From contig JAZHRO010000014.1 in the NCBI GenBank assembly GCA_037157565.1, positions 98,053,501 to 98,117,500 on the forward strand: a stretch of 64,000 bases of DNA, given 5' to 3'. Shown one piece after another: positions 10,947 through 23,161 of the stretch. The stretch comes from Thalassia testudinum (taxonomy: Eukaryota > Streptophyta > Magnoliopsida > Alismatales > Hydrocharitaceae). Position 1 is the stretch's first letter. Each line of letters begins with the position of its first letter. The notes under the pieces were generated by a model, which saw nothing but the letters and a program-made list of their open reading frames with translations, was not told the DNA's origin and did not search any database. The position numbers and the translations under genes are program-made.

Positions 10947-12730
10947 TTCGGTAACCTAAGGAGAAGGATCAAGCGAAGCGAAAAGTCGTCTTCGCCACCT
11001 TGGGTTCTGATCCCAAGGTTGAGCTGATTCAGTGACCCGAGCTCTCAGATAAGCTCGTGGGTCCAGCTCTTCTGGATCCTAATTAGGTCCAGATCCAATG
11101 TTAGCCATTGTGGCTCAGCAGATAGAAGAAATGGGGCGAGAAGATGGTCTGAGTGAGGTGACTCGCCTCCTTGGGAGTGGCTCCCAAGGTCCAACCAAGT
11201 GAGGTCGAAGTGACCTCCTTCTGTGCATACACCGCCCAACCCCTGGGTTGGTGTAGCCACGCAGAACAAGGCTAAGGCCCTGTCAATCAAATGGTCCTTA
11301 TAAATCAGGTGACCAGATTTTTTGTTAGGGATTTGAATTCTTGAAGATAAGTTCGTCGTACAACAGACTGAACGTGAATCCTGCCTCTCAAGCTAACCTA
11401 GCCAGTCTGGTTACGAGGGGACTAAGGGGAAGGTTCTTCCTTTGGCTTACGCCTCCAGTTCCGTTGACCCCCGAGCCATGGTCGTTTGACACTACCCCGC
11501 AGAATTAGTCACCAGGTTTGGCAAGAGAGATTAAACTCATCTAGTAGTACGACAACGAACTCGGGTTGATTTCGTGTTTTAAAATTAGTTTTTAACCCAT
11601 TTTCTTCAGTGGGGTTTGTGGTGAGTGGCCCACAAGGTGACCAAGCTCACCGGCTAACTAGCTTGATTAAGTCTAGGTTAGCCAAAAGTGTGGTCTCTAT
11701 TTGTGACCCTAAAGGTTCAACCTAAGTTGCATGCACTTCTAGGGTTTTTTTCTCTATTTCAGCAGACCACAAGAATAATGTTGATTCTCTGATAGTAATT
11801 GGAATCCAATTAATTTGAAATTTTGCGAGTAGATTCCTTTTTCAATTAGTTTTTCAGAGAATATTTTTTTTGGAATTTTTACTGTTTCAACCGAATTTTT
11901 AGGAAATTTTAAATATCAGGGGGTCAGATTTGGAACTTTGACCCCTAGATGGGTTTTTGCTTTGAAATAGTATCAAATGATCTTCAAAAATTTGGGAAAA
12001 ATATTAAAAATAAAGCCAATTAGATCAGATTTTAAACCCCACCATTTTTTGTCAAAACTGATTCGCGGATTGCTCGGAATCACCTTTAGAACTTTGAAAA
12101 TTTTTGAATCTGGGTCTATCTGACCCCCATGCACTTCGCGAATTTTTTGAAAATTTTATACTTGGATTTTTTTAAAGTAACGGTGGCATTTGAAAGATGG
12201 TTTGAAAATGAAGGTTTTTCCCAAATTTCAAAATTTTTCGCTAACGAATTTTTTGAAATCTGGCCGAAAATCAGAAGGTGGTGGAAAAGCTTTTAAAGAG
12301 GTTTGAATTTGAAATTCAAGCCTTCCACCAAAAATGCTTTTTTTTTCTTTCTTTTTAATCTTTTGCACTTTTTTTTTTCAAAAAGAATTTTTCAAAAGAT
12401 TTAATGAAAATCTCTTTTTTTTCTTTTTATTTTTTTAACCTAGATTCAAAAGGAAATCCAATCTAGATTTTTTTTCTCTTTTCCACGAAAATAAGAAAAA
12501 TCTCTGTTTTTTTTTTCAAAAGAGACTGCAAAAAGTAGATATAATTCTAAGGTTCAGAAAATAAACCTAATCTACGATAGATGATGTGCAACTGATTTTT
12601 CTTTGTCGCGCTCGATGTGCGCGTGGATCCCATTTTCGTTTCGTGTTGTCCTGCACATCAAAAACAACGTAGAGGCAGATTTGTCAATGATAGATTAGAA
12701 GATCGAAATCAAGGAAAATGACGTTGCCTC
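10947..12730 (-). other. Element C leader, noncoding
   Basis: Region between primer site and ORF. AT-rich with long T and A runs at 11870-12560. Near the ORF it holds three short hairpins: CCTTGGGAG-TGG-CTCCCAAGG at 11169-11189, CCAACCC-CT-GGGTTGG at about 11238-11253, and an ACCTTGGG / CCCAAGGT pair at about 11000-11023. No gene seen. Confidence 0.6.
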
Positions 12731-12746
12731 CCCAGCAACGGCGCCA
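12731..12746 (-). other. Element C primer binding site (tRNA-Asp)
   Basis: Plus strand CCCAGCAACGGCGCCA, two bases from the 5' LTR. It equals the 3' end of plant tRNA-Asp(GTC) with one mismatch (A for G), so first-strand synthesis would be primed by that tRNA. Confidence 0.85.
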
Positions 12747-12748
12747 TT

Positions 12749-14222
12749 TGACAGAAAGCCATTTTCGTGCATTTGAAAGTCATCGAAAATCATAGTATAG
12801 TCGCGCAAAAACGTTCGTCAAAGATTTGATTTTTAAAGATAACGAGACTTGAGTCCCGGTCGTTCGTCTCTGGGAGGCGTTGTTTTTGTTTTTGAAATCG
12901 ATCTTAAAGCCGCTCTACTTTATTTAAACGACATGCTGGTGCATAATATATAGGCAGTTAAAGAACAGGCACTTAAATCACTCAAATATGATAATCATTT
13001 AGCTCAAGGTGATTTCAAACACATAAGAGATATATATATAAAATGAAATTTCATTCATCGTGGGAGAGTTGTTGCACAAGGAAATCTAGAGGAAAGCTTA
13101 TACATGATTAGGTTGGGTTCTAGTGGGTTTAGGTCAAGGTAGGTCTCAAATTAGGGTTATCAACACTAATTCACTAAGGTAAAGTGCAATTAAACTTAAT
13201 ACAAGTTTAATTAGGTGTGTGGAAACTTAATTGAGAGTAAAACAACTCAATTAAGTCAGGTCTAGGTCAATTGGACTCTCACTGAGTCCAATTGGACAGT
13301 GTGTGCTGAGATCAGGGCTCAATTGGACTCAATGAGTCCAATTGAATAGGCTGATGGAATTGACTAAGATCCAAGTTAATTAGGTTTAGTGAGGACCTAA
13401 TTAAGCCCTTAGGGAGGTCTAGAGGTGGTGTACTAGGGTTAGGGCACCTTAATTTAGGTTCCTATGGGGTTGGAATTGGGTTTAGGGACCTAAAGATCCA
13501 AGATCAAGGCTTAAATCTCAAAACAGGAATTGGAGAGCAGTATCAGACGTCTAATTATAGAATTAGATGTCTTATACTCAAAAATCAAAAGTCCAGACTT
13601 GTTGTCTGGACGTCCAATCAGAGTCAGGAAGGATTTCGGGTTCTGTTTTGGGTATTCTGCAGAAATTAGACGTCTGACAAAGTGTCTGGACGTCCAATAA
13701 CACTGCAGAAGTGGGTTTGAAGTGTACGGGAGTTGGCTAAGGGTCCTGGACATCTTAAAACTTATCTGGACGTCCAGAGAAGGGTTGGAACTAGGGTTTT
13801 AGGGCTTCCTAGGGTGTTGTGACCTAATCTAAGGGTGGCTAAGGCTTGGGGAAGTCTCTAGGCTATCCTAGGGCTAGGATGGACCTAAGCTCTTCACATT
13901 TTACTACTTTATTTCTACTTAATAGAATAGAAAACCTTTAAACCCCTTACATTATTATTCCTACATCTAAACTAGGCCTTCTGCTCCAGCTCTGCTACAA
14001 CTCCCGTTATTCCTGATCCAACTTCAGATCCAGCTCCTGATCAGCTTATTCCCTGCAATCGACATAATGTACTTAATCAGCGCATTATAACATTATTTAA
14101 TGCATAGCTAAAGGAAAGCAGTAAAGATGCAGATAATGCGTATGCATGCATGAATGACCCTAACTTATGCTAAGTCCTAGCCTAATTTAGGTCAATTAAG
14201 ACCTATGATTGCTGCGCAATCA
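12749..14222 (-). repeat. Element C 5' LTR, promoter deleted (1474 bp)
   Basis: Same ends as the 3' LTR, but 694 bp corresponding to 3335-4028 are missing; the junction at about 13107 lies at a shared TGA, as in a microhomology deletion. The lost piece holds the TATA box. The GACGTC cluster is still here (about 13544-13775). Confidence 0.93.
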
Positions 14223-15032
14223 CAGCTTCACCTGTGCATCAATGGCGGCGAGGAGGGTGACACCTGAAACACGCAAATGGCCTCGTGGCCACGTCAAAAA
14301 GTTCCAGGGTGGTCCACTGGAGTGTGGCGTGTGTGGTACGGGGGTCGGCGAGGCGCGAGAGTGCCTGCGGCCTTGCGCCTTTGGTACTCTGCGTGCGTGC
14401 GAATGGGTGTGTTCGGGAGGTGGTCTGGAGAGGTGTTGGCGGTCAATGGAGACGGGGAAACTGATTAGGGAGTGATGGTGGAGCTTTTGATCTTGTCGGC
14501 GAGGGGTGGAAGGGTATGTGGAAGTGGGGCAATCTCGCCGGAGATGGTGGCCGGAGGCGGAGCAGACGAAGGTGGTAATGGCAGTCGAGGGGTTTAAAAG
14601 ACTAATTCTAGAAGGGAAAAGTGAGAGGGGAGTAAGGAGAAGATTTCTACCTACTTAGTCAACGAAGGGGGAGAGGGCGACTGCCTGGCGCGTGCCTTCC
14701 GGAGCTGAGGACAAAGGTGCCCAGGGGAGGAGTGACGGCGACGAGGAAGAGATCTGAGGACACCAGCTGGTGCGGCCTGGCGTGGGACGACGAGGCATAG
14801 TAGGCTCTGCTGTAGGTATGGCAGCAGAGCGACGAGGAGGAGGAGGAGCATTCGCCGAAAGCTTAGGGCAATCTGACCGGAGAGAGAGGAGATGAAAGAG
14901 GAGGGTATTCTCGGCTAGAACTAGCTTGAAGGAGACGGTAGACCCTGCCTCTCCTTATAAAGGTATTAGCGTGGGGAGAAGCACGTGGAATCGGCGTGGA
15001 GGTCTCATCGGAGTATGGCTGGAAATGGAAAG

Positions 15033-15066
15033 CCATGCCTTTCATGCGTTCACACGAGAGGCATGG
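15033..15066 (-). other. Hairpin upstream of TATA in B left LTR
   Basis: Arms begin CCATGCCT (15033-15040) and end AGGCATGG (15059-15066); the inner part is imperfect, with hexaloop CGTTCA. It lies about 70 bp upstream of the TATA-like box at 14955. The right LTR copy is at 41973-42008 and the A copies are at 25997-26032 and 36838-36873. Confidence 0.75.
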
Positions 15067-15888
15067 GCAGCCGCAAGTGGCAGGGGCGGGTCCCTGCGAT
15101 AGAGGATGACGCAGGGAACCTCCCGTTTGTTCCTGAGAACGACTGCCATGCCATGCGCAGCACCATCCTCTGCGCAAAGTCGCTGGAGGTATGGCGCTGC
15201 ACAGAAATTGCAGGGAGGACCATTCTGGAAGGAACGACGGGAAAGATAGGGGTCTAATTGAAAGGATTTCAAAAGATAAGGGTCAAAAAGTAATTCAAGA
15301 GGACCAATTTGTAAAGTCGGTCAAGATGGTCTTCTCTAATGCCCAAATTTTTGTACCAGCCTCATTTGAACCTAAGGAACTTAATGGTGAATTTTAATTT
15401 TAGGTTTGACCATGTTTGACCAGTCAATTTGCGTAAAAACCCAAATTAAGTGATAAATTGGGTATGGTTCTCAATTTAGGTCAAAATAGGTTGCAAAGGC
15501 CAAATTGAAGGTTATAGACCCTAGGGAATATTTTTATATGATTTTTAAAGGGTTTAGTTGATATTTATCCTACCTCGAACCCCGTGAACTAAAGCAGGTT
15601 TGTTTTAGGGTTGCAGGATGTCATTTAATTCCCAAAAGTTGCTATAACCCTTTTCAGATTAGATCATCCCACTTTCTTTCTTATTAAGATTATTTGACCT
15701 GTGTTTAGACCCTTAATTACCCTGTTTGTGCACTGTATTGCTAAAATTGCAGTTTTACCCCTTATGATTTATCTTATTCTTTAATTCAGAATTCTTGAGT
15801 TAAGCTTCTCTTTAGGTTTTGTAGGAGCTTCTTCACACTTATTTACATTAAATTATGCTAGTTAGGGTTCATGATGAGGCTCTCATCA

Positions 15889-17464
15889 TACCCCCATGCC
15901 TAGCTTTTGCTTGTCCCGTAGCAAAATTTTAAGGTTTCAACCCTTGTTCTAGGCCATGAATTTCTTATTGAGTTTAGATAAGTGCTTTCTCTTTTGTAAC
16001 CTTAATTAGGTCAGAATGCTAACCATAGGCCTAAAAGGTACTCTAGTACCAACCAAGATCCAGATCTGTCTAGCTTCTAGCCTCAGTCCTTAGCAAAGGT
16101 TTTTAAGGCCCATAAGAACTATCGTAAGGTTTATGGGACTTCGTGGTTAAAGCACCCGTGCTTGAGATAATTTTAGCCTTGGTTCAGCTCGCAGTGCGTT
16201 TTGTAAGGTAGAGAGGTATAAGATTTATTTGTTTGGAGAGCTTTCTCTCTCTTTTTCTTTTTAATTCTAGCTTAGGATTGGCTTCTCAACACGATCTGTA
16301 TCAGATTCCTTGTCCCCATCATCAATCCTCAAGGGTCCCTGGCAGTTGATGCTTTGAGATTGCATCGCCCATGGTAACCCCCAGAACCCTGGCTTTCGAG
16401 ATTTCGAGATAATCCCGTCCATGGTGTTCCGTGGCCAAATTCAGACCCTGGCAATTGACACTTCGTGATAATGCCATCCATGGAATCTGAACTAGCAGAG
16501 TGCTTACATGCCCCCAGTAGGATATGTAAATATCCTAATAGACAAACACCGAGGAGATGATATTTTGTTATGCATTTTCGAGGGGATTTTCCCACCTCTC
16601 CGCGCTGGGAACTCGTCCAAATCAACTTGTGTTGATCGGCCGCTCCTACTCTAGGTGACATTTTCAAAAATTTTTCAACGCTTCTACGTGATTTGATAGT
16701 TATGCTTACGGAACCAGACTGTGTGTGTCAATTAATTGGGTGCTTAGGTTACTGAGTCCCGCAAACCAAAAGTTAGTTAACGAGGCCGAATACTCCCTAA
16801 GCCTTGGACCTAATACTTAAGCTTTTCATTCTCCTCAACCTCTTGAGGAATACCTAGATCTTAATGGGTACTAAGAGTCTATCCAAGAATGCCTAAGGTT
16901 TGTGTTCTTACTAATCTTACTGTGCACTTTCCATTTCTTTTTCTGAATGTGGTCTATAACTTGGGTTAATTCCTTAACTTCTTACTAATGACTATCTCTT
17001 TTCTTTCATTTTGTGCTCCTTTTTGTCATTTTGTTCTTTTTCTCCTCCTCCACAAAAATTTCTTTCCTCCTCTCATTTTATTATACTTTTTTTTTATGGT
17101 ATTTTTAAATTTTTTTGTGGTATTTTTGGTATATGTGAATTTCTTTGTTTGAAACCTTTTCTTTGCACTTTCATACCCCCCCATGCCTAAGATTTGCAAT
17201 GTCCTCATTGTAAATTAGGAGGGTTTTTATTTGGATTAGTTCATGCATTAGTACAGGTGTTTTGGTGAGTGGATGGGTCAGGGTGGCTGTTACGGACGAT
17301 TTCTAATCTCAGATGCAAGCACCTGAGGTGGAGTCGGCTGTCCTAATGGATGAACCTTAAGTGCAAAAGAGGTATCAGAAAAGGTTTCGGGTTTTTCAAA
17401 AGAGAATGACGGGCTACCTCCCGTTGAGCGCTGAGTTTTACGCCATCGGTTGGGTGCAATATGC
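15889..17464 (-). other. Element B 3' noncoding region with two polypurine tracts
   Basis: No env or other ORF. PPT1 (element strand GCTAGGCATGGGGGTA) abuts the LTR at 15889. PPT2 (CTTAGGCATGGGGGGGTA) is at 17174-17191, with hairpin CAATG-AGGA-CATTG at 17197-17210. Between them, about 16320-16500, is a degenerate three-unit tandem repeat ('CCATGG...TTATC(A/T)CGAA...CCAGGG' on the element strand) matching the one in A at 27300-27470. Confidence 0.75.
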
Positions 17465-18427
17465 TTAGGGAAAATGGAGGATAAATGATGACTCAGCCGA
17501 ATCTGTAGAGGTTACATCGATGAACGGTTTGAGTCTTTGGCCGTTTACGATGAAAGGTTCGGAATCATGGCTAAGTGGACTGATTTCGATGGCTCCATTT
17601 CCAAAAACTTGTCGGACAAGATAAGGTCCAACCCACTTGGATCGCAGTTTCCCAGGGAAGAGTTTGAGTCGGGCATCGAAGAGTAGGACCTTTTGACTAG
17701 GATGAAAGGTCTTTCTAGATATGTGCTTGTCATGGAAGGCTTTAACCCTCTCTTTGTAGATTCGCGAGTTCTTGTACGCATCGAGGCATAATTCATCGAT
17801 CTCGCTTATCTGAAGCTTTCTGTGGGTTCCAGCCTTAGAAAGATCTAAATTGCAACTTCGTACTGCCCAATAGGCTTTGTGCTCCAGTTTGACGGGAAGG
17901 TGACATGCCTTCCTGTACACCAGTCTAAAAGGAGACATGCCTAATTGGGTCTTGTGGGCAGTCCTATAAGCCCACAAATCTTTCGGAAGTCGAGACGACC
18001 AGTCTTTCCTGTCAGGTCGAACAGTGACTTGCAGGATTTTCTTGATATCCCGATTAGAAAGCTTAGCTAGACCATTAGTCTGGGGGTGGTAAGGAGTAGA
18101 GATTCGGTGAGACACCCCGTATCTGGTCATCAGTGACCTAAACTGAGCATTCGTGAAATGGGTCCCTCCATCAGAAATGATTGCACGAGGAATCCCGAAC
18201 CGTGAGAAGATATTCTGATGAATGAATTTGATAAGGATTTTGTGATCAAAGGTTCGGGTCGGAATGGCTTCGATCCATTTGGACATGTAGTCCACAGCCA
18301 GCAGAATGTACTCGAAGCCGTCTGAAATAGGGAAGGGGCCCATAAAATCAATCCCCCAAATGTCGAAGATTTCACATACGAGAATTGGCTGCAAAGGCAT
18401 CATGTCGTGATGGCTCATATTGCCCAA
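17465..18427 (-). pseudogene. Element B integrase fragment, catalytic Glu replaced
   Basis: Longest open piece of B (320 aa). Contains the first Asp (WGIDFMGPF), the second Asp (ISDGGTHF) and the C-terminal domain to the natural end. At the third position of the D,D35E triad A has [12 protein letters not shown]; here it is [12 protein letters not shown], from GAG to AAG at 18062-18064. Confidence 0.9.
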
Positions 18428-18715
18428 TGTTTGGCAACGACTGCTTGCCTTGTAGTGATTGTATGCGTCTTTGAAGACAGTGGGCTAGTAAAAGCCATAC
18501 TGGAGGATTTTAGATGCGGTTTTGTGCCCAGAGAAGTGGCCATCGCATGCTTGGTCATGGCAGAAGGAGAGAATATTAATGATTTCACCCTTCAGGACAC
18601 ATCGCCGGATGATTTGGTCAGCACCTATGAGGAAGAGGTAAGGGTCTTCCCAGATGTAGTGCTTGGCAACAGAGCGCAATTTATCTTTCTTGGCCTTCGG
18701 CCAATCAGATGAGAT

Positions 18716-19420
18716 CTAATGAGATGCCAAGTAGTTCACTATATTAGCAAACCATGGAAGCCTAGTACCAATAGTCAGTAGGTGCTCATCAGGAAAATGC
18801 TCTGTGATGGGTCCAGAAGGGTTGATGATTTCATAAGGAAGGTGAGACAAGTGGTCAGCTACCACAGTCTGTTTTCCCTCCTTGTTGCGAATCTCGAGGT
18901 TGAATTCTTGCAACAGCAAGATCCATCAGATCAATCAAGGCTTCGCGTCCTTCTTGGCAAGGAGATGCCTCACAGCCATGTGATTCGAGTAAATGATGAC
19001 GTGGGAACCCAGGAGATAGGATCAAAATTTTTCAAGGGAAAATACTATGGCTAGCAGCTCTTTCTCCGTAACTGTATAGTTACGCTGAGCCTCATCAAGT
19101 GTCTTGCTGGTGTAGTAGATGACCACAGGTTTCCCGTCAACTTTCTGCCCTAGAACTGCTCCTACAACGAAATCAGATGCATCGCACATGATCTCAAAGG
19201 GTTGAGACCAATTAAGGGACTGTAGGATCGGAGCTTGGGTGACTCGGTCACAAAGATTCTCAAAGGCTTGAGTGTATTCCTTGGAGATCTCAAAGGGCAC
19301 TACATCCTTGGAGAGAAGAGTAGTGAGGGTGCTTGCGATTTTCGAGAAATCAGGAATGAAACGACGATAAAAACCGACATGCCCCAGAAAAGAACGGATA
19401 TCCCTGATCGAGCTAGGCAT
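18716..19420 (-). pseudogene. Element B RNase H fragment
   Basis: Two pieces (19420-19022 and 18919-18716) cover the RT thumb end ('[11 protein letters not shown]'), the first RNase H Asp in 'CDASDF' and the Glu in 'TEKELLAIVF'. A frameshift near 19020 separates them. Confidence 0.85.
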
Positions 19421-19426
19421 AGGAAG

Positions 19427-20206
19427 TCAAGAAATTAGATCAACCTTGGCTCGATCCACTTGGATGCCCTTTTCAGAAATTAGATGACCTAGGATGATCC
19501 TCTCAGGCACCATAAAGTGGCTCTTTTCCCAGGAAAGAACCAGATTTACATCGATGCAATGCCTGAGTATGTGAACCAAGTGCTGGTGGCAATCATCAAA
19601 TGATGCCCCAAAAACTAAGAAGTCATCCATGAAGACTTCCAGATAATCACCTACCATATCTGAGAATATGGCAAGCATGCACCGCTGAAAAGTCGTGGGT
19701 GCATTGCAGAGACCGAACGGCATCCTTCGGAACGTGTATGTCCTGAAGGGGCAGGTGAATGTGGTCTTCTCTTGGTCCTCTGGATGAATAGCTACTTGGT
19801 TATAATCGGAGTACCCATCTAGAAAGTAGAAGAATCGATTTCCTGCTAATTTCTCGAGAATCTGATCAATGAGAGGTAGTGGGAAATGATCCTTTTTCGT
19901 GGAGGAATTGAGTCTTCGGTAATATATGCAGACTCTCCACGAGTTGGCTATTCAGGTAGGAATGACTTCTCCGGTTTCAGTCGTAATGGTGGTGAGCCCT
20001 GCCTTTTTAGGCACAACCTGGATTGGGCTCACCCAACGATTGTCGGAGATCGGGTAGATGATTCCTGCATCTAACCACTTAATGATCTCCTTTTTCACGA
20101 CCTCCTGCAGATTGGGATTCAAGCGTCTCTGCATCTCATGGGAAGGTTGTGCACCCTCTTCAGAATAGATACGGTAGGTGCAATAAGAAGGACTTATTCC
20201 AGTCAA
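19427..20206 (-). pseudogene. Element B reverse transcriptase fragment
   Basis: Fingers-palm region with 'MPFGLCNAP' and 'VFMDDF' (the active-site pair is intact). A stop after 'TGEVIPT' splits it. Confidence 0.88.
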
Positions 20207-20554
20207 GTCATCGAGAGTCCAACCAATGGCTCTGCGATGTTGCTAGAGAACAACAATCAGACGGGATTCCTGATCAGGAGTGAGCTTAGAGTTTATAATC
20301 ACAGGAAAAGTCTAATTAGAACCCAAGAAAATGTATTTCAAATGGTTGGGAAGAGGTTTAAGTTAGAGGATGGGGTTATCAGCAGCAGTGGGTGGTTCAG
20401 GGTGAATGTGAGGTTCAATGGTGGGAGTTATGGGTTTGTTTGAATCAGGGTCTGACTCCTCTAATTGCGGTTCAAAATCCTCTTGTGGTTGATGAGGTAA
20501 AATCAGGTTATCCTCAAATTGTGGTTCATCAACCAAAGCTCTAATATCACAGAT

Positions 20555-20950
20555 TTACTCAATGACACCGCAATTGATTCCTTGTTGGGCATTAAAGATA
20601 TCAATTTTAAGAGTCTGGTTCCCAAATTTTAGTTCTATCTGGCCCTCCTCACAACTGATGTTGGCCCTAGCAGTGGCCAAAAAGGGTCTCCCTAGAACAA
20701 TCGGTATATCCCTAGGGTTTTCAGGTGCGTCCATATCTAAGACTATAAAGTCTACAGGGAAATAGAAATCTTGTACCCTTACAATAACATCCTCAAGAAT
20801 CCCTTTTGATGACTTTATAGATCGATCTACTAACTGTAGTGTCACCTCAGTTGGTTTCAGCTCAGATTCTTCTAGGTGGTTAAGTAAGGATGTGGGTATC
20901 AAGTTTATGGAAGCACCTAAGTCTAGTAATGCTCTGTCGAACTAGGTTTC
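20555..20950 (-). pseudogene. Element B protease fragment
   Basis: Retroviral-type aspartic protease with [12 protein letters not shown] and the second conserved '[12 protein letters not shown]' block (here [12 protein letters not shown]). Preceded by a stop at about 20943. Confidence 0.85.
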
Positions 20951-22141
20951 ACCGATCTTGCATGAAATTAGGAGAGTGCCTGGGTTTTTCGCCTTGGGTG
21001 GAAGTCTGCTTAGGATTACAAAGTTGGCTTGCTCTGATAGTACAATTGGACTCCTACTCTTAGTTCGCAGCTTACGTTGAGGTGTACGCACATTCTTCAA
21101 GAATCGTGCGTGAGCCGGTACGTGACGAATCGCATCCATCAAGGGGATGTTTATTTGGACCTGCTCAAAGAGCTTGACCAGGTCCTCCTCAGGAGCCACG
21201 GGTTTTGTTGTCCTTCCTCCCTTGGTCAAGGCCTCGGGAAATGGAACCTTGGTTGGTTCCTCTAGGATAGGTCCAGGTCTTTGATCTGGGATAGGGAGAG
21301 GAATGTCCTGGATTACTGTCCTAGGGTTTGGGTCACTACCATGCTTGGAGTGGTCTGGATAAGGTGGATCTTGTGTCTCCTTACCACTACGGGTGGTTAC
21401 AGAATTCAGTCCTTCCTGGTTCTGGTTAGGGGTTGATAGGATGGGTTGCTGTTGATAACTCGCATAGGAAGTTGAGGCCTCCATCCTGTCAGGTGAAGGA
21501 ACAGAGGGGGCCTGATAAACCATGTGTGCATGGCCCGGGTTTGGGTTCATAACGCGTCGCTAGGTCGGCACGTTATTAGGGTTAGGAAGGGGTTGAGAGG
21601 GAAGTGTGCCTGGTTGGCGAGAATTCGCCAACTGGGCCAGTTGGTTTCGAACCTCTGTGATTTTGTCCTTGTGTTGCTTTTGAATAGCTGCATTCGTTCT
21701 CTGAATGTCAGCCAGAGTCTGAAGGATGAGGGACATTTGGTCTTGGTTTGGCCTGGATGAATAAGTAGGGTTGGGCCGTGGCTGAGGCGGCTGGTAAGGA
21801 CGAGGTGCTTGTGGATGAGGCTGAAAGGGTGGTCTTTGAGTTTGGGAATTTCCCACCCACTGGAAGTTGGGATGGTTTCGCCATCCAGGATTGTAGGTAT
21901 TGGAAAATGGGTCATTCTGGATGACGTTGAGGTCCTCGCAGGTCTGAGGAACCTCAGAAAAGTCAGAGAATGGGGGAATAGGGTTCCCTCGATAGGAATA
22001 GAAAGGATCGGTGGTTCCTCCAGTCCTAGAGTTAGATGGGGATGGATTTGAGTCCACCCCAGGTGAAGGTCGGTGGAAAATGTTTTGCACAGTCTCCCAT
22101 GCAGAAGGAGGTTGTGAAAAGGAATTCTGAGCAAAGGTGGC

Positions 22142-23161
22142 TCACTGCAAGTGCTGAATCAGCTCATCCACCTTCATCTCAATGATAGAGACCTTGTCTA
22201 ATCGACCGGCCATTAATTCTAGATCGACTGATGTGGACAGGTCCTGCATCTCATGTGCTCCCCAAATGTTCGTCGCTGCGCGGGTATTCGTCCTGTCGAA
22301 TAGTCCCATGGAGTCATTATTGATGGAGTTCTCGCATATATTTTCGAGAATCTCCCACACGGTGTCCTCATGTTGACCCATGATATTACCTCCGCAAGTT
22401 GCATTAACGAACAGCCTAATATCCTCACGGAGTCCCTGGTAAAAAGATTGTACTTGTTCCCATTTAGGAACTCCGTGATGGGGGCACTTCCTCATGAGAT
22501 CCTGAAAACGATCCCATGCCTCATGAAGATGTTCTCCCATTTGCTATGTGAAATGGGTAATCTGATGGTGCAAGGCATTGGTCCGACCAATGGGGAAGAA
22601 CTTCTTCAGAAACTCGGATTGAAGTTCTTCCCAATTGTTGATCGGCCGGGTCTGAGTTTGATACCAATGAGCGGCCTTGTCCATAAGGGAGAAAGAGAAC
22701 ATCTTCATAAGGAGAATATCCTGATTTTGTGCATCTGACCTGAAAGTCTGGGCTAGATGCTTTAACTGTTTGATGTGCTGGAAAGGATCTTCAGAATTAA
22801 GCCCATGGAATTTAGGAATAGCATGAATCATGTTGGGCTTCAGTTCAAAATCAGGTCCTCCTGTCGGGATTCTGACTTGAGGTTCAATAGCCACCGCAGC
22901 AGGATTGTTGTGATCCCGCATCATGGGATGCTGCGGTGGGTGCATGAAGTTCTGGAAGAGGTCATTGAGTCGCTGGAGCTGGTGCTCCAGATTGTTCTCT
23001 TCCTCAATTGGCTGAGCCATTGTGGAAGAAGAAGGTGAGTTGGGTTCAGAATCGGAGGAGAGGTCTATGTGGAGTGTTGGTTGCACATGCAAGGGTACCG
23101 AGGCTCGGCCTCGAGGAGAGTGAATTTCTAAAGAAGGTTTCAAGGAGCTCCTACCAAACAT
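22142..23161 (-). pseudogene. Element B gag fragment
   Basis: N-terminal gag starting MFGRSSLKPSLEIHSP and the capsid-like retrotrans_gag region ('[20 protein letters not shown]', '[12 protein letters not shown]'). A stop at about 22541 separates 205 and 132 codon pieces. Confidence 0.88.

Larger units (their letters stand above)
2979..14222 (-). mobile_element. Element C: non-autonomous LTR retrotransposon with its own acidic ORF
   Basis: Flanked by a perfect CAGCT duplication (2974-2978 and 14223-14227) inside the left LTR of B. LTRs are 2979-5142 and 12749-14222; both begin TGA and end AATCA. The internal part is 5143-12748, about 5.3 kb after removal of solo LTR D1. It has a primer site at 12731-12746, a polypurine tract at 5143, and the 3' region and second polypurine tract of the Athila-type elements, but no gag capsid, protease, RT or integrase homology in any frame. 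The only coding trace is the pseudogene at 7309-10946. It probably depended on proteins from an element such as A or B. Confidence 0.93.
1862..15888 (-). repeat. Element B left (3') LTR, split by element C
   Basis: Begins TGGTGCC and ends CTCTCATCA. The first segment, 1862-2978, and the second, 14228-15888, align in order with the right LTR at 40064-42830. The break carries the CAGCT duplication of element C. Contents include a long (CTT)n/(GAA)n tract at 2070-2300, a GGTGGGAC hairpin at 2796-2819, a minus-strand TATA-like box at 14955-14961 and a long hairpin at 15033-15066. Confidence 0.95.
17465..23161 (-). pseudogene. gag-pol: Element B gag-pol polyprotein, inactivated
   Basis: Collinear with the intact frame of A over its whole length (5697 vs 5700 bp) but broken by stops and at least one frameshift. 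Order in transcription: gag capsid-like region (23161-22142), linker with '[13 protein letters not shown]', protease (DLGAS retained near 20920), RT, RNase H, integrase. Stops include one in gag at about 22541 (where A has Gln), one just before the protease (about 20943) and one in RT (near 19953). The integrase has lost its catalytic Glu. It cannot encode a functional polyprotein. Confidence 0.95.
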
